A DNA stretch of 64,000 nucleotides from Thiosulfativibrio zosterae (GCF_011398155.1 NZ_AP021888.1:1099501-1163500), one strand, 5' to 3'. Positions 36,167 through 45,446 are shown, counted from the first letter of the stretch. Made by a program: numbers and translations. Notes: generated from the sequence alone by a model not told the origin.

Positions 36167-36748
36167 ATGAAGATTTTGCAAACCCCAGCTTCAAATCGTC
36201 TTGCTTTAATAAGTTTGGCGATTGTTTTGTTAATCGTAACCAAAACCGTGCACATTATTGACTGGCACTATGCGGATGGTTATTGGGATTTAGACAGAGT
36301 TGTGGGGTTGGTTTTATTTTTGGGTGTGGTTCACCATTATATTGAACCACTCAAACTGGGTTCTTGGCTTTGGTTGCTGGGCTTGTTGGCGAGCTTTGTA
36401 TTGCTGGATGCAATCACCTCGCAACTGGGATTGGCAAGGATTGTGCAGTTGTTCATTTTGACTGCGTTGGTTGAAGAAATTCTATTAAGAGGCGTTTTAT
36501 TTGAAGGGTTACTTAAAAAATTGTCTCCTCGAACCGCGCTGTTATTGACCACGGTATTATTTACAATGGTACACACCAAAGCCTATTCAGACCCTTGGTA
36601 TGCGCTGGCTTTACTCATCACGGGCGGATTATTAGGGGGCATCTATTTGCATTACCGACAACAGAGTTTGCAAAAAGCAATGTTATGGGCAACCAGTGTG
36701 CATATGGTGATTATTCTGATAGGGGTTAATCTTGCCATTGTTCAATGA
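36167..36748 (+). CDS. CPBP family intramembrane metalloprotease
   Basis: The 193-residue protein is hydrophobic, with about six membrane segments, and contains EEILLRGVLF, the EExxxR motif of CPBP (CAAX protease and bacteriocin-processing) proteins, and FTMVHTK, a His motif in the next helix. Bacterial members have been linked to bacteriocin self-immunity or peptide processing, but the substrate cannot be inferred. It begins 3 nt after the pseudouridine synthase stop. Confidence 0.85.
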   Translation: MKILQTPASNRLALISLAIVLLIVTKTVHIIDWHYADGYWDLDRVVGLVLFLGVVHHYIEPLKLGSWLWLLGLLASFVLLDAITSQLGLARIVQLFILTALVEEILLRGVLFEGLLKKLSPRTALLLTTVLFTMVHTKAYSDPWYALALLITGGLLGGIYLHYRQQSLQKAMLWATSVHMVIILIGVNLAIVQ

Positions 36749-36799
36749 GCTTAGCTTTTATAATCCCTCGCAGCAGATAACCATGGAGCGACGCTTGTC

Positions 36800-37522
36800 A
36801 TGTCATCTTTTTATGAATTAACCGTGTTGGGCTCTGGGGCTGGCGCATCTTCGGTTTATGAAGGCTTAACCAGCAGTAGCTTTATGTTAAGTTGCGATGG
36901 GCAGCCGTTTTGTTTGGTGGATTTGGGCTTAGGCGTGGGCAGAGAAGTGATGCGTCAGTTTGGTGAGTTTCCATCAAAAGTCATCATTACCCATAATCAT
37001 TCAGACCATGCCGGTGATTTGCCGGTCGTGGCTTTGGTAGAACTTAAGCGTGGCAATCGTCTGCAAATTATTGCTCAAACCGAGGTCATGCAACGCCTCA
37101 AACAACACCGCATGGCGGAACATCATCAACAAGCAAAGCCAGAAGCCTTAGCCGATTGGGTTGGTTTACCTGAAGGGGAATCTTTTGAACTGGGCTTTGG
37201 ATTGACGCTGGCGTTTTACCGCGGTGAACATTCCGAGTTGAGTTTTGGTTTTAGGCTGATGGATGCGCAAGGGCAAATTCGATTGGCCTATACGGCAGAT
37301 TCTTGTGTGAGCACTGCTTTATATGAGAAATTAGCGCCAGCCCAGGTGTTTATTTTGGATGCACGTCCTAAACCGAATGCTTGGCATGCCGATTTTGCGC
37401 AAATTCAGCCTTGGTTAAAGCCTGGTGTTTTTATATTGGGGCATGGTTTGTCAAAAGCCAAAGCCTATGAATCTTACCCTGAATTGCCACTATTGCTGGC
37501 AGGCCAAACCCTAGTCTTTTGA
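36800..37522 (+). CDS. MBL-fold metallo-hydrolase
   Basis: The 240-residue protein has the metallo-beta-lactamase motif THNHSDHAGDLP (HxHxDH), a metal-binding Asp in YTADS and a late GHG, all in the positions of RNase Z-like and related hydrolases. It lacks the RNase Z exosite arm, so another substrate is likely. It is followed by a membrane-protein gene 10 nt downstream, suggesting co-transcription. Confidence 0.85.
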   Translation: MSSFYELTVLGSGAGASSVYEGLTSSSFMLSCDGQPFCLVDLGLGVGREVMRQFGEFPSKVIITHNHSDHAGDLPVVALVELKRGNRLQIIAQTEVMQRLKQHRMAEHHQQAKPEALADWVGLPEGESFELGFGLTLAFYRGEHSELSFGFRLMDAQGQIRLAYTADSCVSTALYEKLAPAQVFILDARPKPNAWHADFAQIQPWLKPGVFILGHGLSKAKAYESYPELPLLLAGQTLVF

Positions 37523-37532
37523 GGAACACAGA

Positions 37533-38213
37533 ATGCGCTTAAATGTAGCTGAATTAGTCAAACAAATGATTCGATGGGTTTATGCCTTGTCACCATATTT
37601 TTGGATAGACCGTTATTTTAAGCAACAAGAACTGGCGTTTGAACCCGAGTCAGACGCTTGGCAAGCCTTGCGCAATAAGCGATTATTTTTGTCAGAGTTT
37701 TATATTGTCAGTTGGTTGGTCGGCTCGATGCTACTGGTTGGCCTAACGGTGGCGCTCAATTTAACAGGGGATGCAGATTCTATTTTAAATTCTGCCATTG
37801 TCACAGCGGTTGTGGTGTTATTGTTATTGCGAATTTTTGGCATAGTGAATAAAGAAATTGGTGTGATTTTATTTGGGATTTGCAAAATCACCGAAGGCAC
37901 CATGGTTTCTGCCACCGGTCGGGTCATTGTTTTGGCAATGGTCAACTTTATGACTGCACTATTTTTGTTTGCCACGGTTTATCAATTGCAAGGTCAGTTT
38001 GAAGATGTGCCCAGCTTCTTTGGTGCACCTCATTCGTTTGCGGGATTGGTGCATTCTGTATCCTTACATTTTACGATGAATGGTGCTTTTACCCCGGCTG
38101 ATGCCTTTACTTGGCTGGTGAGTATTTCGCAGGGCATTTTTTGTTTTGCGTTTGGCACCATTGTCATTTCACTGTTTGTGTCTTTATTAAATGTGAAACC
38201 GCTTCGAGCTTAA
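37533..38213 (+). CDS. Multi-pass membrane protein, unknown function
   Basis: The 226-residue protein has about four hydrophobic segments: SWLVGSMLLVGLTVALNL, AIVTAVVVLLLLRIFGI, VIVLAMVNFMTALFLFATV and ISQGIFCFAFGTIVISLFVS. Between the last two helices lies LHFTMNGAFTPADAFTW, whose layout (small turn, Thr/Asn/Gly, then a helix) is reminiscent of a re-entrant pore loop of two-helix ion channels, but no TVGYG signature is present. I do not recognise the family. The gene is coupled to the MBL-fold gene and lies ahead of a SemiSWEET gene. Confidence 0.7.
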   Translation: MRLNVAELVKQMIRWVYALSPYFWIDRYFKQQELAFEPESDAWQALRNKRLFLSEFYIVSWLVGSMLLVGLTVALNLTGDADSILNSAIVTAVVVLLLLRIFGIVNKEIGVILFGICKITEGTMVSATGRVIVLAMVNFMTALFLFATVYQLQGQFEDVPSFFGAPHSFAGLVHSVSLHFTMNGAFTPADAFTWLVSISQGIFCFAFGTIVISLFVSLLNVKPLRA

Positions 38214-38268
38214 AACCCAGAAGCGGTTAGTGTTTTATTTCTCCCCCAACTTTTATTGCGAGTCTTTT

Positions 38269-38544
38269 ATGGCCTTTAGTTTTGAACCCCAAGTCATTGG
38301 TTATATTGCTGGTTTTCTAACCACCATTTCATTTTTACCCCAAGCAATTAAAACCCTTCGCAGTCAAAGTACCGAGTCCATTTCGCTGTGGATGTATGGT
38401 TTGTTTGTGACGGGGGTCAGCTTATGGTTGGTCTATGGCTGGCTAATTGCCGATCCCACTTTGATTGCAGCCAATGCGATTACTCTGCTATTTGCCAGTC
38501 CTATTTTGATTTTAAAACTACGCCATGTTCTGTCTGCTCGGTAA
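38269..38544 (+). CDS. SemiSWEET-family transporter
   Basis: The 91-residue product has three membrane helices and the PQ-loop-type motif SFLPQAIKTLRSQSTESISLW, in which the PQ pair lies at the conserved position of the SemiSWEET triple-helix bundle. Two chains form a sugar pore. The open frame extends upstream to a GTG at 38230, but the ATG at 38269 begins MAFSFEPQVIGYIAGFL in the pattern of the family. Its substrate is not evident. Confidence 0.85.
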   Translation: MAFSFEPQVIGYIAGFLTTISFLPQAIKTLRSQSTESISLWMYGLFVTGVSLWLVYGWLIADPTLIAANAITLLFASPILILKLRHVLSAR

Positions 38545-38558
38545 CCTTAAAGGCTAAG

Positions 38559-39176
38559 ATGGACAATTACTTTTTATATTTACTCATTACCATCATCACC
38601 ATCGCCAGTCCTGGGCCAGGCGTTTTACTCACCCTAACCAATGCCTTGCGTTATGGGTTTAGAGGGTCTTTGGCGGGTATTTTTGGCATTGCCGCAGGCA
38701 TATTTGTGGTGGCAGTTTTGTCCGCAACCAGCATCGCTTTGGTGCTATCGACTTCGCCCATTGCATTTACGGTATTGAAATATCTAGGGGCTGCTTATTT
38801 GATGTATTTAGGGTTTAGACTGTGGCAAAGCCAACCGCAATATCGAGTAACGCAAACGGTTGTTGATAAAACCCATCGATTGAGATTTGTGGAAGGCGTG
38901 GGTATTACGGTGTTAAATCCCAAACCCATTTTCTTTTTTATGGCGGTGTTTCCGCAGTTTATTGCAGTCACAGATTCTGCACTAGACCCCTTGTGGCAGT
39001 TTTGGTTTTTGGTATTAACCTATTGTGTTTTGGTGGTGGTGATTCACAGTTTGTATGCGGTCATGGCAAAACTGGCGAGAGCGTCTTTGGCGTCAGAACA
39101 TGGCAGTTATTGGGTGAGTAAAACCAGTGCTGTTTTTCATATTTTGTTGGGTTTAGGATTGGCCTTAGCCACTTAG
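38559..39176 (+). CDS. LysE/RhtB-family amino-acid exporter
   Basis: The 205-residue protein starts MDNYFLYLLITIITIASPGPGVLLTLTNAL, the SPGP motif and flanking sequence diagnostic of LysE/RhtB exporters, with six membrane helices. The open frame extends upstream to 38388 inside the SemiSWEET gene; the ATG at 38559 gives the family's usual N-terminus. It starts 14 nt after the SemiSWEET stop. The substrate cannot be told from sequence. Confidence 0.9.
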   Translation: MDNYFLYLLITIITIASPGPGVLLTLTNALRYGFRGSLAGIFGIAAGIFVVAVLSATSIALVLSTSPIAFTVLKYLGAAYLMYLGFRLWQSQPQYRVTQTVVDKTHRLRFVEGVGITVLNPKPIFFFMAVFPQFIAVTDSALDPLWQFWFLVLTYCVLVVVIHSLYAVMAKLARASLASEHGSYWVSKTSAVFHILLGLGLALAT

Positions 39177-39215
39177 CTAATCAATAGCATTGAAGTTAAG
39201 GTAATGCCAAAACTA

Positions 39216-39238
39216 AAAAACCGCACTGGGCGGTTTTT
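39216..39238. terminator. Bidirectional terminator between rhtB-like and OYE-like genes
   Basis: AAAAACCGC pairs with GCGGTTTTT around a 5 nt loop; A/T-runs flank both sides. The adjacent genes are convergent. Confidence 0.8.
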
Positions 39239-39268
39239 GTTAAAAAAAGCGTTAGGCGTTATCTATGA

Positions 39269-40351
39269 TTACGCATTCATATAAGGATAGTCCGTGTAAC
39301 CTTCTGGGCCTGGCGTATAGAAGGTATCTGGGTTGGCTTGGTTAAGTTCTGCACCTGCGGCAAAGCGCTCTGGTAAGTCTGGGTTGGCTATGTAGGGCAC
39401 GCCAAATGCCACCGCCACTAATTCACCTCTGGCAATCGCTGCTTCGGCTTCGGCAGCGTCATAGCCCATATTGCTGATTAGGTTGCCTTGATAATTTTGG
39501 ATGGCGGCGCTGAGAATATCAGTTTTTTGAATTCCAAAAAAGTCACTGCGCATGATGTGTAAATAGGCCAAATTAAAATCATTAAGTTTGCTGCTTAACC
39601 AAGCGGTTAAGGCGGCAGGATCACTGTCTTCCATGCTGTTAAAACTATTCACGGGAGAAATACGCAAACCCACACGGTCGTTGCCCCAAACCCCACAAAC
39701 CCCTTCTAACACTTCAAGTAACAAACGCGCACGATTTTCAATCGATCCACCATAGCTGTCGGTGCGTTTATTACTGCCATCGCGTAAGAACTGGTCTAGC
39801 AAATAACCATTGGCACCATGCACTTCAACCCCATCAAACCCTGCCAGTTTTGCGTTAATGGCTGCTTGTTTAAAGCCTTCAATAATGCCAGGAATTTCTT
39901 CAAGCGTTAAAGCTCTCGGAACGGTATAAGCTTTTTTGCCTTCAGGGGTGTGAATTTCATCGTTGGTGATGGCAATTTCGCTCGGCGCAACAGGCTGTTT
40001 TCCACCGTTAAAATAGGGGTGACAGGCACGACCCCCATGCCAAATTTGTAAGAAAATGCGGCCGCCTTTCACATGAACGGCATCGGTGACTTTTTTCCAA
40101 CCGGCAATTTGTTCAGCGGAATAGATGCCTGGTTCGGCGTAAAAAGCACTGCAACCTTCCATGGCCATGGTGGCTTCCGCAATTAATAAACCGCTAGAAG
40201 CGCGTTGCGCATAATGCTCTGCCATGAGGTCAGTTGGAATATGATTCGCTTCGGTTCTGGCGCGAGTTAAGGGGGCCATTAAAACTCGATTAGGCAGGTC
40301 AAGAGCGCCTAATTTCACGGGAGATAATAGGTGTGGATATGCGTTTTTCAT
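39269..40351 (-). CDS. nemA: Alkene reductase, old yellow enzyme family (NemA-like)
   Basis: The 360-residue flavoprotein has the FMN-binding landmarks of the family: APLTRARTEANHIP, IWHGGRACHP, the His/Asn pair in VEVHGANGYLLDQFLRDGSNKRTDSYGGS, and GLRISP. These enzymes reduce activated C=C bonds, including N-ethylmaleimide, with NADPH. The match to NemA/OYE2-like proteins is strong, but the physiological substrate is uncertain. It ends convergently with an exporter gene. Confidence 0.92.
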   Translation of the reverse strand: MKNAYPHLLSPVKLGALDLPNRVLMAPLTRARTEANHIPTDLMAEHYAQRASSGLLIAEATMAMEGCSAFYAEPGIYSAEQIAGWKKVTDAVHVKGGRIFLQIWHGGRACHPYFNGGKQPVAPSEIAITNDEIHTPEGKKAYTVPRALTLEEIPGIIEGFKQAAINAKLAGFDGVEVHGANGYLLDQFLRDGSNKRTDSYGGSIENRARLLLEVLEGVCGVWGNDRVGLRISPVNSFNSMEDSDPAALTAWLSSKLNDFNLAYLHIMRSDFFGIQKTDILSAAIQNYQGNLISNMGYDAAEAEAAIARGELVAVAFGVPYIANPDLPERFAAGAELNQANPDTFYTPGPEGYTDYPYMNA

Positions 40352-40400
40352 GTTGCCTCACTTAGTGGTTGTGTTTAATAAAATGGTTAAATAATTCGGT

Positions 40401-41006
40401 TTATAGGGCTTTCCAAACTAAAATTCGGTTATTTTGCGGCATGATGATGTCGTCTAGCAGTTGCAAGCCTGCCAGTTTTGCAAGGCCATCACACCAGTCT
40501 TTATCTTTAATGCCGCTGAGCGGATTGCGTTGTTTTAGCCAGCAATCAAACTGTGCATTACTCTCACTGGTAAAACGCCCGTTAATATTAAATGGACCAT
40601 AAATCATGACCAGGGTGCCCGTTTTTAATACTTTTGGCAGGTTGCTAAAAAAGTCGCTTACCTGTGCTTCACTCATAATGTGAAAACTATTGGCGCTGAA
40701 AATGGCGTCATAGGGTTGGGTTGGCCAATTAGCATCCGATACATTCAATGCCAAAGGTGCTAAAACATTGGGCAGCTGTGCTTCTTCTAGCCATTGCAAA
40801 ATGCCGGGAATATTCTCGGCAAGCTCTGATGTTTGCCAAGTGAGATGCGGTAAGGCCTTACCAAAATGCACGGCGTGTTGACCTGTGCCAGAGGCAATTT
40901 CTAACATGCTTTGTTTATCAACTAGCAGAGGATGCAAGGCTTCTAAAATGATCTGTTTGTTTTCTTCGGCCGAGCCACTGAAAGGTTTTTGTTGTAAAAA
41001 GGTCAT
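40401..41006 (-). CDS. DUF938 methyltransferase-fold protein
   Basis: The 201-residue protein contains the SAM-binding LEIASGTGQHAVHFGKALPHL, the usual motif I of class I methyltransferases, followed by FSANSFHIMSE and IYGPFNINGRFTSESN, both conserved in DUF938. The family is methyltransferase-like, with no assigned substrate. It starts just downstream of trmO, with a stop-to-start gap of 3 nt, so the two may be co-transcribed. Confidence 0.88.
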   Translation of the reverse strand: MTFLQQKPFSGSAEENKQIILEALHPLLVDKQSMLEIASGTGQHAVHFGKALPHLTWQTSELAENIPGILQWLEEAQLPNVLAPLALNVSDANWPTQPYDAIFSANSFHIMSEAQVSDFFSNLPKVLKTGTLVMIYGPFNINGRFTSESNAQFDCWLKQRNPLSGIKDKDWCDGLAKLAGLQLLDDIIMPQNNRILVWKAL

Positions 41007-41009
41007 GAT

Positions 41010-41741
41010 TTAATTCGCTGAGTTTTTAAAAAGAGAAACCACCCAAATTTGAGTGTCACAGATTTGATACTGAATGTTGAATTCATAGAGCTTAACACCA
41101 AAGTCGTTACGCTGGTCGATATTGCCAAAATGAATCGGACGCGGGTTGTGGCTTAAGGTCGATTCAATCAAGGCTTGCAGTTCTGGGTAACGCTCTTGCA
41201 CCTCTAATAATTGTTGTCGTGCCAGCTCGCTAAAAGAAACGGGCAATAGATTACTTGCAGGTGCTTCATGCGCAAATCCTCCCAGCGCTTGCGGCACTTG
41301 ATCGGCATAAGGCAAATAGGGTTTGATGTCGATGACCGGCGTCATGTCCAATAAATCTAAGCCTGATACCTTTAAAAACAATTTGCCATTCGATTTTTCC
41401 CAGCCATGATATTGCAAAACCGACATGCCAATCGGATTGGGTCGATAGGGTGAGCGGGTTGCAAACACCCCTTGGCGTTTCGCGCCTTCGCGTGGCGGAC
41501 GCACGGTGGGTCGCCAATCTTCCAGCGGTTTAATCGCTTCATGAAAAATAAAGATGACCCAAATGTGGCTAAACCCCTCTAATCCATTTAAGGCTTCTTC
41601 GCGATTCCACGGTGCTAAGAGTTCAATTTTGCCAAGATTGCCTTTAATCAATCCTGTTTGGCGCGGAATGCCAAATTTTTCCTTAAAAGGGCTATGGACT
41701 AATCCAATTTGATGGCATGCAAATGGCAAGGGTTGATTCAT
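41010..41741 (-). CDS. trmO: tRNA (N6-threonylcarbamoyladenosine37-N6)-methyltransferase
   Basis: TrmO methylates t6A37 of some tRNAs with SAM. The 243-residue protein has the family features VHSPFKEKFGIPRQTGL, PPREGAKRQGVFATRSPYRPNPIGMS, and an ending in NDFGVKLYEFNI. The motif RPNPIG is diagnostic for the TsaA/YaeB beta-barrel. It overlaps the upstream gene by 4 nt (ATGA), so it is translationally coupled to it. Confidence 0.92.
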   Translation of the reverse strand: MNQPLPFACHQIGLVHSPFKEKFGIPRQTGLIKGNLGKIELLAPWNREEALNGLEGFSHIWVIFIFHEAIKPLEDWRPTVRPPREGAKRQGVFATRSPYRPNPIGMSVLQYHGWEKSNGKLFLKVSGLDLLDMTPVIDIKPYLPYADQVPQALGGFAHEAPASNLLPVSFSELARQQLLEVQERYPELQALIESTLSHNPRPIHFGNIDQRNDFGVKLYEFNIQYQICDTQIWVVSLFKNSAN

Positions 41742-42931
41742 GGTTTAAACGCCAAAGGATTCTGTGGGCACACTGGGTAAGGAATGTGTTCTAGGGTTTC
41801 AGTCATATATTCATCAATCATTTGTCGTTCGCGCTGGCAAAAATCACCAATCCCTTCTGGGAAAGGATTGCGGGTTAGCCAATGGCTTGATTGGGTTTGT
41901 ACTGGCACAAAGCCGCGCGCAATTTTGTGCTCACCGCCCGCACCAGGTTCGAAAACTTGTAACCCATTTTGGATGGCAAATTCGATGCCTTGATAAAAAC
42001 AACATTCAAAATGCAAAAAGGGCACATCGGCTACACAACCCCAATGGCGACCATATAAGTGGGTTGGCGAATGATACATTAAAGCGCCGGCAATACAGTT
42101 GCCCTTGGCATCGTCAGCCAATACCAACAAGACCTGCTCGGGAATTTTTTTGGCAACTGCTTTAAAAAAGGCTTCATTGAGCGTTGGGGTGCTCCATTTT
42201 TCGGTAAAGGTTTTGTGGTAAAAATGGCTAAAGTTTGCCCAATCTTCATCGCTTGCAGTGTGGCCGTTGAGTTGCCTAAATTGTATGCCCTGCGCCGCAA
42301 GCGCCTTGCGTTCTTGGCGAATATTTTTACGCTTCTTACCGGTCAGCGCCGCTAAAAAATCATCAAAAGATTGGTAGTTTTGGTTAAACCAATGAAACTG
42401 GCAATCGTGTCGCGTGATTTGAGCCGGTTGTTCATTCAACCAATCTTGTTGAGTGGGGTGGGCAAACAAAATGTGCAAGCCGCTGAGGTTGTTTTGCAGG
42501 CAGATTTGTTGTGCCCCATTAAGCAATGCCGTTTGACAGGCTTCGTCAGACAGGTCAGTGGCCGCAGGGTTTTTTAAAAAACGCTGTCCTAGGGCGGGAG
42601 TATAGGGAATGGCGCTAAGTAATTTTGGATAATAATTTAAACCCACTTGCTTCCAAGCATTTTCCCAACTTTGGTCGAATACAAACTCGCCATAGTTATT
42701 GTATTTTTGGTAAAGCGGTAGGGCGGCAATGAGCTGATTATTTTCATAGAGGGCTAGATGACACGGAATCCAGCCAAAGCGTTCACTGGCACAGTTGTGT
42801 GTTTCTAACTCTGACAGAAATGCGTGGCTTAAAAAAGGCGACTGCTGAACATTCATAGCATCCCAATCCTGCGCGGGGATGTCTGCAAGATTTGAAATTA
42901 ATCGCAAAGTCAGCGTTTCAGAAATGGCCAT
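41738..42931 (-). CDS. GNAT-like protein, DUF482/COG3146 family
   Basis: The 397-residue protein contains features of the peptidogalycan/N-acyltransferase-like family: HLALYENNQLIAALPLYQKYNNYGEFVFDQSW, a KRKNIRQERKALAAQGI segment, and near the C-terminus FEPGAGGEHKIARGFVP. These proteins have two GNAT-like lobes. Their function is not established, although many lie in lipid or peptidoglycan contexts. It overlaps trmO by 4 nt. Confidence 0.88.
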   Translation of the reverse strand: MAISETLTLRLISNLADIPAQDWDAMNVQQSPFLSHAFLSELETHNCASERFGWIPCHLALYENNQLIAALPLYQKYNNYGEFVFDQSWENAWKQVGLNYYPKLLSAIPYTPALGQRFLKNPAATDLSDEACQTALLNGAQQICLQNNLSGLHILFAHPTQQDWLNEQPAQITRHDCQFHWFNQNYQSFDDFLAALTGKKRKNIRQERKALAAQGIQFRQLNGHTASDEDWANFSHFYHKTFTEKWSTPTLNEAFFKAVAKKIPEQVLLVLADDAKGNCIAGALMYHSPTHLYGRHWGCVADVPFLHFECCFYQGIEFAIQNGLQVFEPGAGGEHKIARGFVPVQTQSSHWLTRNPFPEGIGDFCQRERQMIDEYMTETLEHIPYPVCPQNPLAFKP

Positions 42932-43006
42932 GCCCTCGATTCCTTAAAAAAATAATTGACCATTTTAACAGACAATCCCTCACCGTTTTTTGATGTGACA
43001 AACCCC

Positions 43007-43055
43007 AAAAAAGCCCTAAATCTAACCAGACCTGGTTAAATTTAGGCGGTTTTTT
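43007..43055 (-). terminator. Terminator with CCAGACCTGG repeat variant after the pirin gene
   Basis: AAAAAAGCCcTAAAT..TAACCAG pairs with CTGGTTA..ATTTAgGCggTTTTTT. The core at 43026-43035 has one change from the consensus. The right flank reads TTAAATTTA. It lies 3' of the minus-strand pirin gene. Confidence 0.82.
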
Positions 43056-43057
43056 GC

Positions 43058-43888
43058 TTAAAACTTGTCTTCTTGGTAATCCGTAAAGGCTTGTTCTATT
43101 TCTGCTTGGGTGTTCATGACAAAAGGTCCGCGTTGTACAATCGGCTCTCGAATGGGTTGCCCGGACACTAAAATCAAACGACTAATTTGTTCGAAGGTAT
43201 TTTGCAAACTCACTTTATCACCCTGCGTCAAAATGGCTAGTTCGCCAGACTTTAAGGTTCTCTCACCAATCGATATTTGGCCTTCCAGTACAAACACAAA
43301 AGTTTGGTCGTCTGCCGCCAATGAATGTTGAAAGGATTCTTTTGACGTTAATTGAATGTCAAAAAAGGTGGGGTAAACCAGCGTATTTTTAACGGGGCCT
43401 TCTGTGCCTGCTTGTGTTTTACCGGCAATGACTCGAATTTGACCGCCAGTTTTGGAGTGCTCAATGGGCACGGCTTCTGGGGCAAAGTCTTGATATTTTG
43501 GGGGCGTCATTTTATGGCTGGCGGGTAAGTTGATCCACAGCTGAAACCCTTTTAATAGCCCATTGGTTTGTTCAGGCATTTCTGAGTGAATGATGCCGCG
43601 ACCTGCGGTCATCCATTGCACGCCACCCGGTACAATCACGCCTTGATTACCCGCATTGTCTTGATGGCGCATTTTGCCATCAATTAAATAGGTCACAGTT
43701 TCAAAACCACGATGTGGATGGGGTGGAAACCCGCCAATGTAATCTTGTGGTTGGTCGGTTGAAAAAACATCGAGCATTAAAAATGGGTCAAGGTTACGAA
43801 TTTCAGAAGTGCCGATATAGCGGCGCAATTGTACGCCTGCGCCATCACTGGTGGCTTGTCCATGAATGATTGTTTTAATTTGACGCAT
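43058..43888 (-). CDS. Pirin family protein
   Basis: The 276-residue protein has the bicupin fold of pirins: PHPHRGFETVTYLIDGKMRHQDNAGNQGVI in the N-terminal cupin, with the metal-binding His residues, and a C-terminal cupin with QTFVFVLEGQISI. Bacterial pirins such as YhhW have quercetinase activity in vitro and bind Fe or other metals. It is divergent from a LysR-type regulator gene 96 nt away, a common pairing. The start is preceded by AAGGAGA. Confidence 0.92.
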   Translation of the reverse strand: MRQIKTIIHGQATSDGAGVQLRRYIGTSEIRNLDPFLMLDVFSTDQPQDYIGGFPPHPHRGFETVTYLIDGKMRHQDNAGNQGVIVPGGVQWMTAGRGIIHSEMPEQTNGLLKGFQLWINLPASHKMTPPKYQDFAPEAVPIEHSKTGGQIRVIAGKTQAGTEGPVKNTLVYPTFFDIQLTSKESFQHSLAADDQTFVFVLEGQISIGERTLKSGELAILTQGDKVSLQNTFEQISRLILVSGQPIREPIVQRGPFVMNTQAEIEQAFTDYQEDKF

Positions 43889-43984
43889 GGTGATTCTCCT
43901 TAATTTGATTCCAGTTTAATTGTTGCGTAAATTTTGATAAACCGTAAAATTAAGAAAACATTGTTCACTATAAAGGAATAATCG

Positions 43985-44887
43985 ATGGGGCAGCTAGAAG
44001 AGATTGAAATTTTTATTCGGGTTGTTGAAGCCGGTGGGGTTGGCAAGGCAGCCGAGCAATTGAATATGGCGAAGTCTGCGGTTAGCCGCCGGTTAGCAGA
44101 CTTAGAAGCTCGTTTGGGCATAAAACTCATCAGTCGCACCACACGCACTTCGAATCTAACCGAAGCCGGGCGTTTGTACTACGAAAAGTCGTTGCGATGG
44201 TTAGAAGCCTTGGAAGAAATGAATCATGAGGTGAGTAACCAAAATGCGTATTTAATGGGCAGCTTGCGGATGTCTGTGCCCTTGTCTTTTGGTTTATTGC
44301 ATTTAAAACCTGCGATAGAAGCCTTTGCCAAACAGCACCCACAACTACATTTAGAAATAGACTTTACTGATAGAAAGGTGAATTTGATTGAAGAAGGGTT
44401 AGATTTAGCCTTGCGAATTGGGCGTTTGCAGGATTCCAGTATTCAAGCACGCAAGTTGTTCAGGGCGCAATTGGGTTTGTATGCCAGCCCAGATTATCTA
44501 GCCGAAAAAGGCGAGCCAAAAACTTTTGAGGATTTAGAGCATCACGCAATATTGCGCTATTCTAACGATCCGAATCCTAAGTTAGAAATGACAGATGCCA
44601 ATGGTCAACTTTATGAAATGCCGATTAAGGGCAATATGAGCGCAAATAATGGTGAGTTTTTAAGAGATATGGCTGCAGCAGGACAAGGTTTGGTGGTATT
44701 ACCAAGTTTTATTGCATGGCAAGCAGAGCAACAAGGCGCTTTAAAAAGAATTTTGCCGGATTTTGGGATTGCGGATGTGGCGGGATATTTGGTGTATCCG
44801 CAAAATCGCTATTTACCCCAAAAAAGTCGATTGTTTATTGATTATTTGGCGGCATATTTCGCCAAAAATAGAATTTGGGAACTCTAG
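43985..44887 (+). CDS. LysR-family transcriptional regulator
   Basis: The 300-residue protein has an N-terminal winged HTH (EEIEIFIRVVEAGGVGKAAEQLNMAKSAVSRRLADLEARLGIKLISRTTRTSNLTEAG pattern), then a LysR substrate-binding domain. It is divergent from the pirin gene; LysR regulators often control the neighbouring divergent gene, so it is a candidate regulator of pirin. The inducer is not known. The 96 nt intergenic region is AT-rich and contains TATAAAGGA just upstream of its start. Confidence 0.93.
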   Translation: MGQLEEIEIFIRVVEAGGVGKAAEQLNMAKSAVSRRLADLEARLGIKLISRTTRTSNLTEAGRLYYEKSLRWLEALEEMNHEVSNQNAYLMGSLRMSVPLSFGLLHLKPAIEAFAKQHPQLHLEIDFTDRKVNLIEEGLDLALRIGRLQDSSIQARKLFRAQLGLYASPDYLAEKGEPKTFEDLEHHAILRYSNDPNPKLEMTDANGQLYEMPIKGNMSANNGEFLRDMAAAGQGLVVLPSFIAWQAEQQGALKRILPDFGIADVAGYLVYPQNRYLPQKSRLFIDYLAAYFAKNRIWEL

Positions 44888-44939
44888 ACGCCCTAACTTG
44901 AAAAGCTAGGGCGATGTTTATTTTGGTATCAACTGGTTA

Positions 44940-45446
44940 TTACGCAGGTTTTTTAGGCGATTTTTTGCCGTAGTTGGCTAATAACTGTTGATATTGTTCT
45001 GCTGTTAAAACCGATTTAACAAAATCACGACATTCAATTTTAGACATCATAATGTCATGACGCAGTTTGAAAGATTTTTCACCCAAACTGGCGATTTCTT
45101 TAGCATCGCCATCTTTTAGGGCCAATTCTTTAGCTTGTTTTTCTAAAGCCACCACTTCTTTCACTTGAGCCATGACCGCCGGAGAATTTTTCTCTTTGTA
45201 GGCTTTAAGTTTGGCAAACTGTTCATCGCTTAAATTTAACTCAGCACGGTTTTTCATCACAGCTTTCATCAAAACAGGCATGAAGTTACTGTGTTTAAGG
45301 GCTTTTGCAAAGGCCTTGTCATGTTGCGGTTTGGCAGATTGCATGGCAGCTGGTTTAGCTTCTGGCGCAGCGGCGTCATTGGCAAAACTCAATGAAGGTA
45401 GGGTAAAAAGTGAGGCTAGGGTCAGGGTCAGTAGGGTTTTTTTCAT
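44940..45446 (-). CDS. Spy/CpxP-like periplasmic protein
   Basis: The 168-residue protein has a Sec signal peptide (MKKTLLTLTLASLFTLPSLSFA), then an Ala/Lys-rich linker and a helical region with two LTxxQ-like motifs (LNLSDEQFAKL and LTAEQYQQLL), the signature of Spy/CpxP periplasmic chaperones and stress sensors. A single Cys (MSKIECRDF) lies between them. It ends in a basic KKSPKKPA tail. The two-motif pattern supports the family, but function as chaperone is inference. Confidence 0.8.
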   Translation of the reverse strand: MKKTLLTLTLASLFTLPSLSFANDAAAPEAKPAAMQSAKPQHDKAFAKALKHSNFMPVLMKAVMKNRAELNLSDEQFAKLKAYKEKNSPAVMAQVKEVVALEKQAKELALKDGDAKEIASLGEKSFKLRHDIMMSKIECRDFVKSVLTAEQYQQLLANYGKKSPKKPA

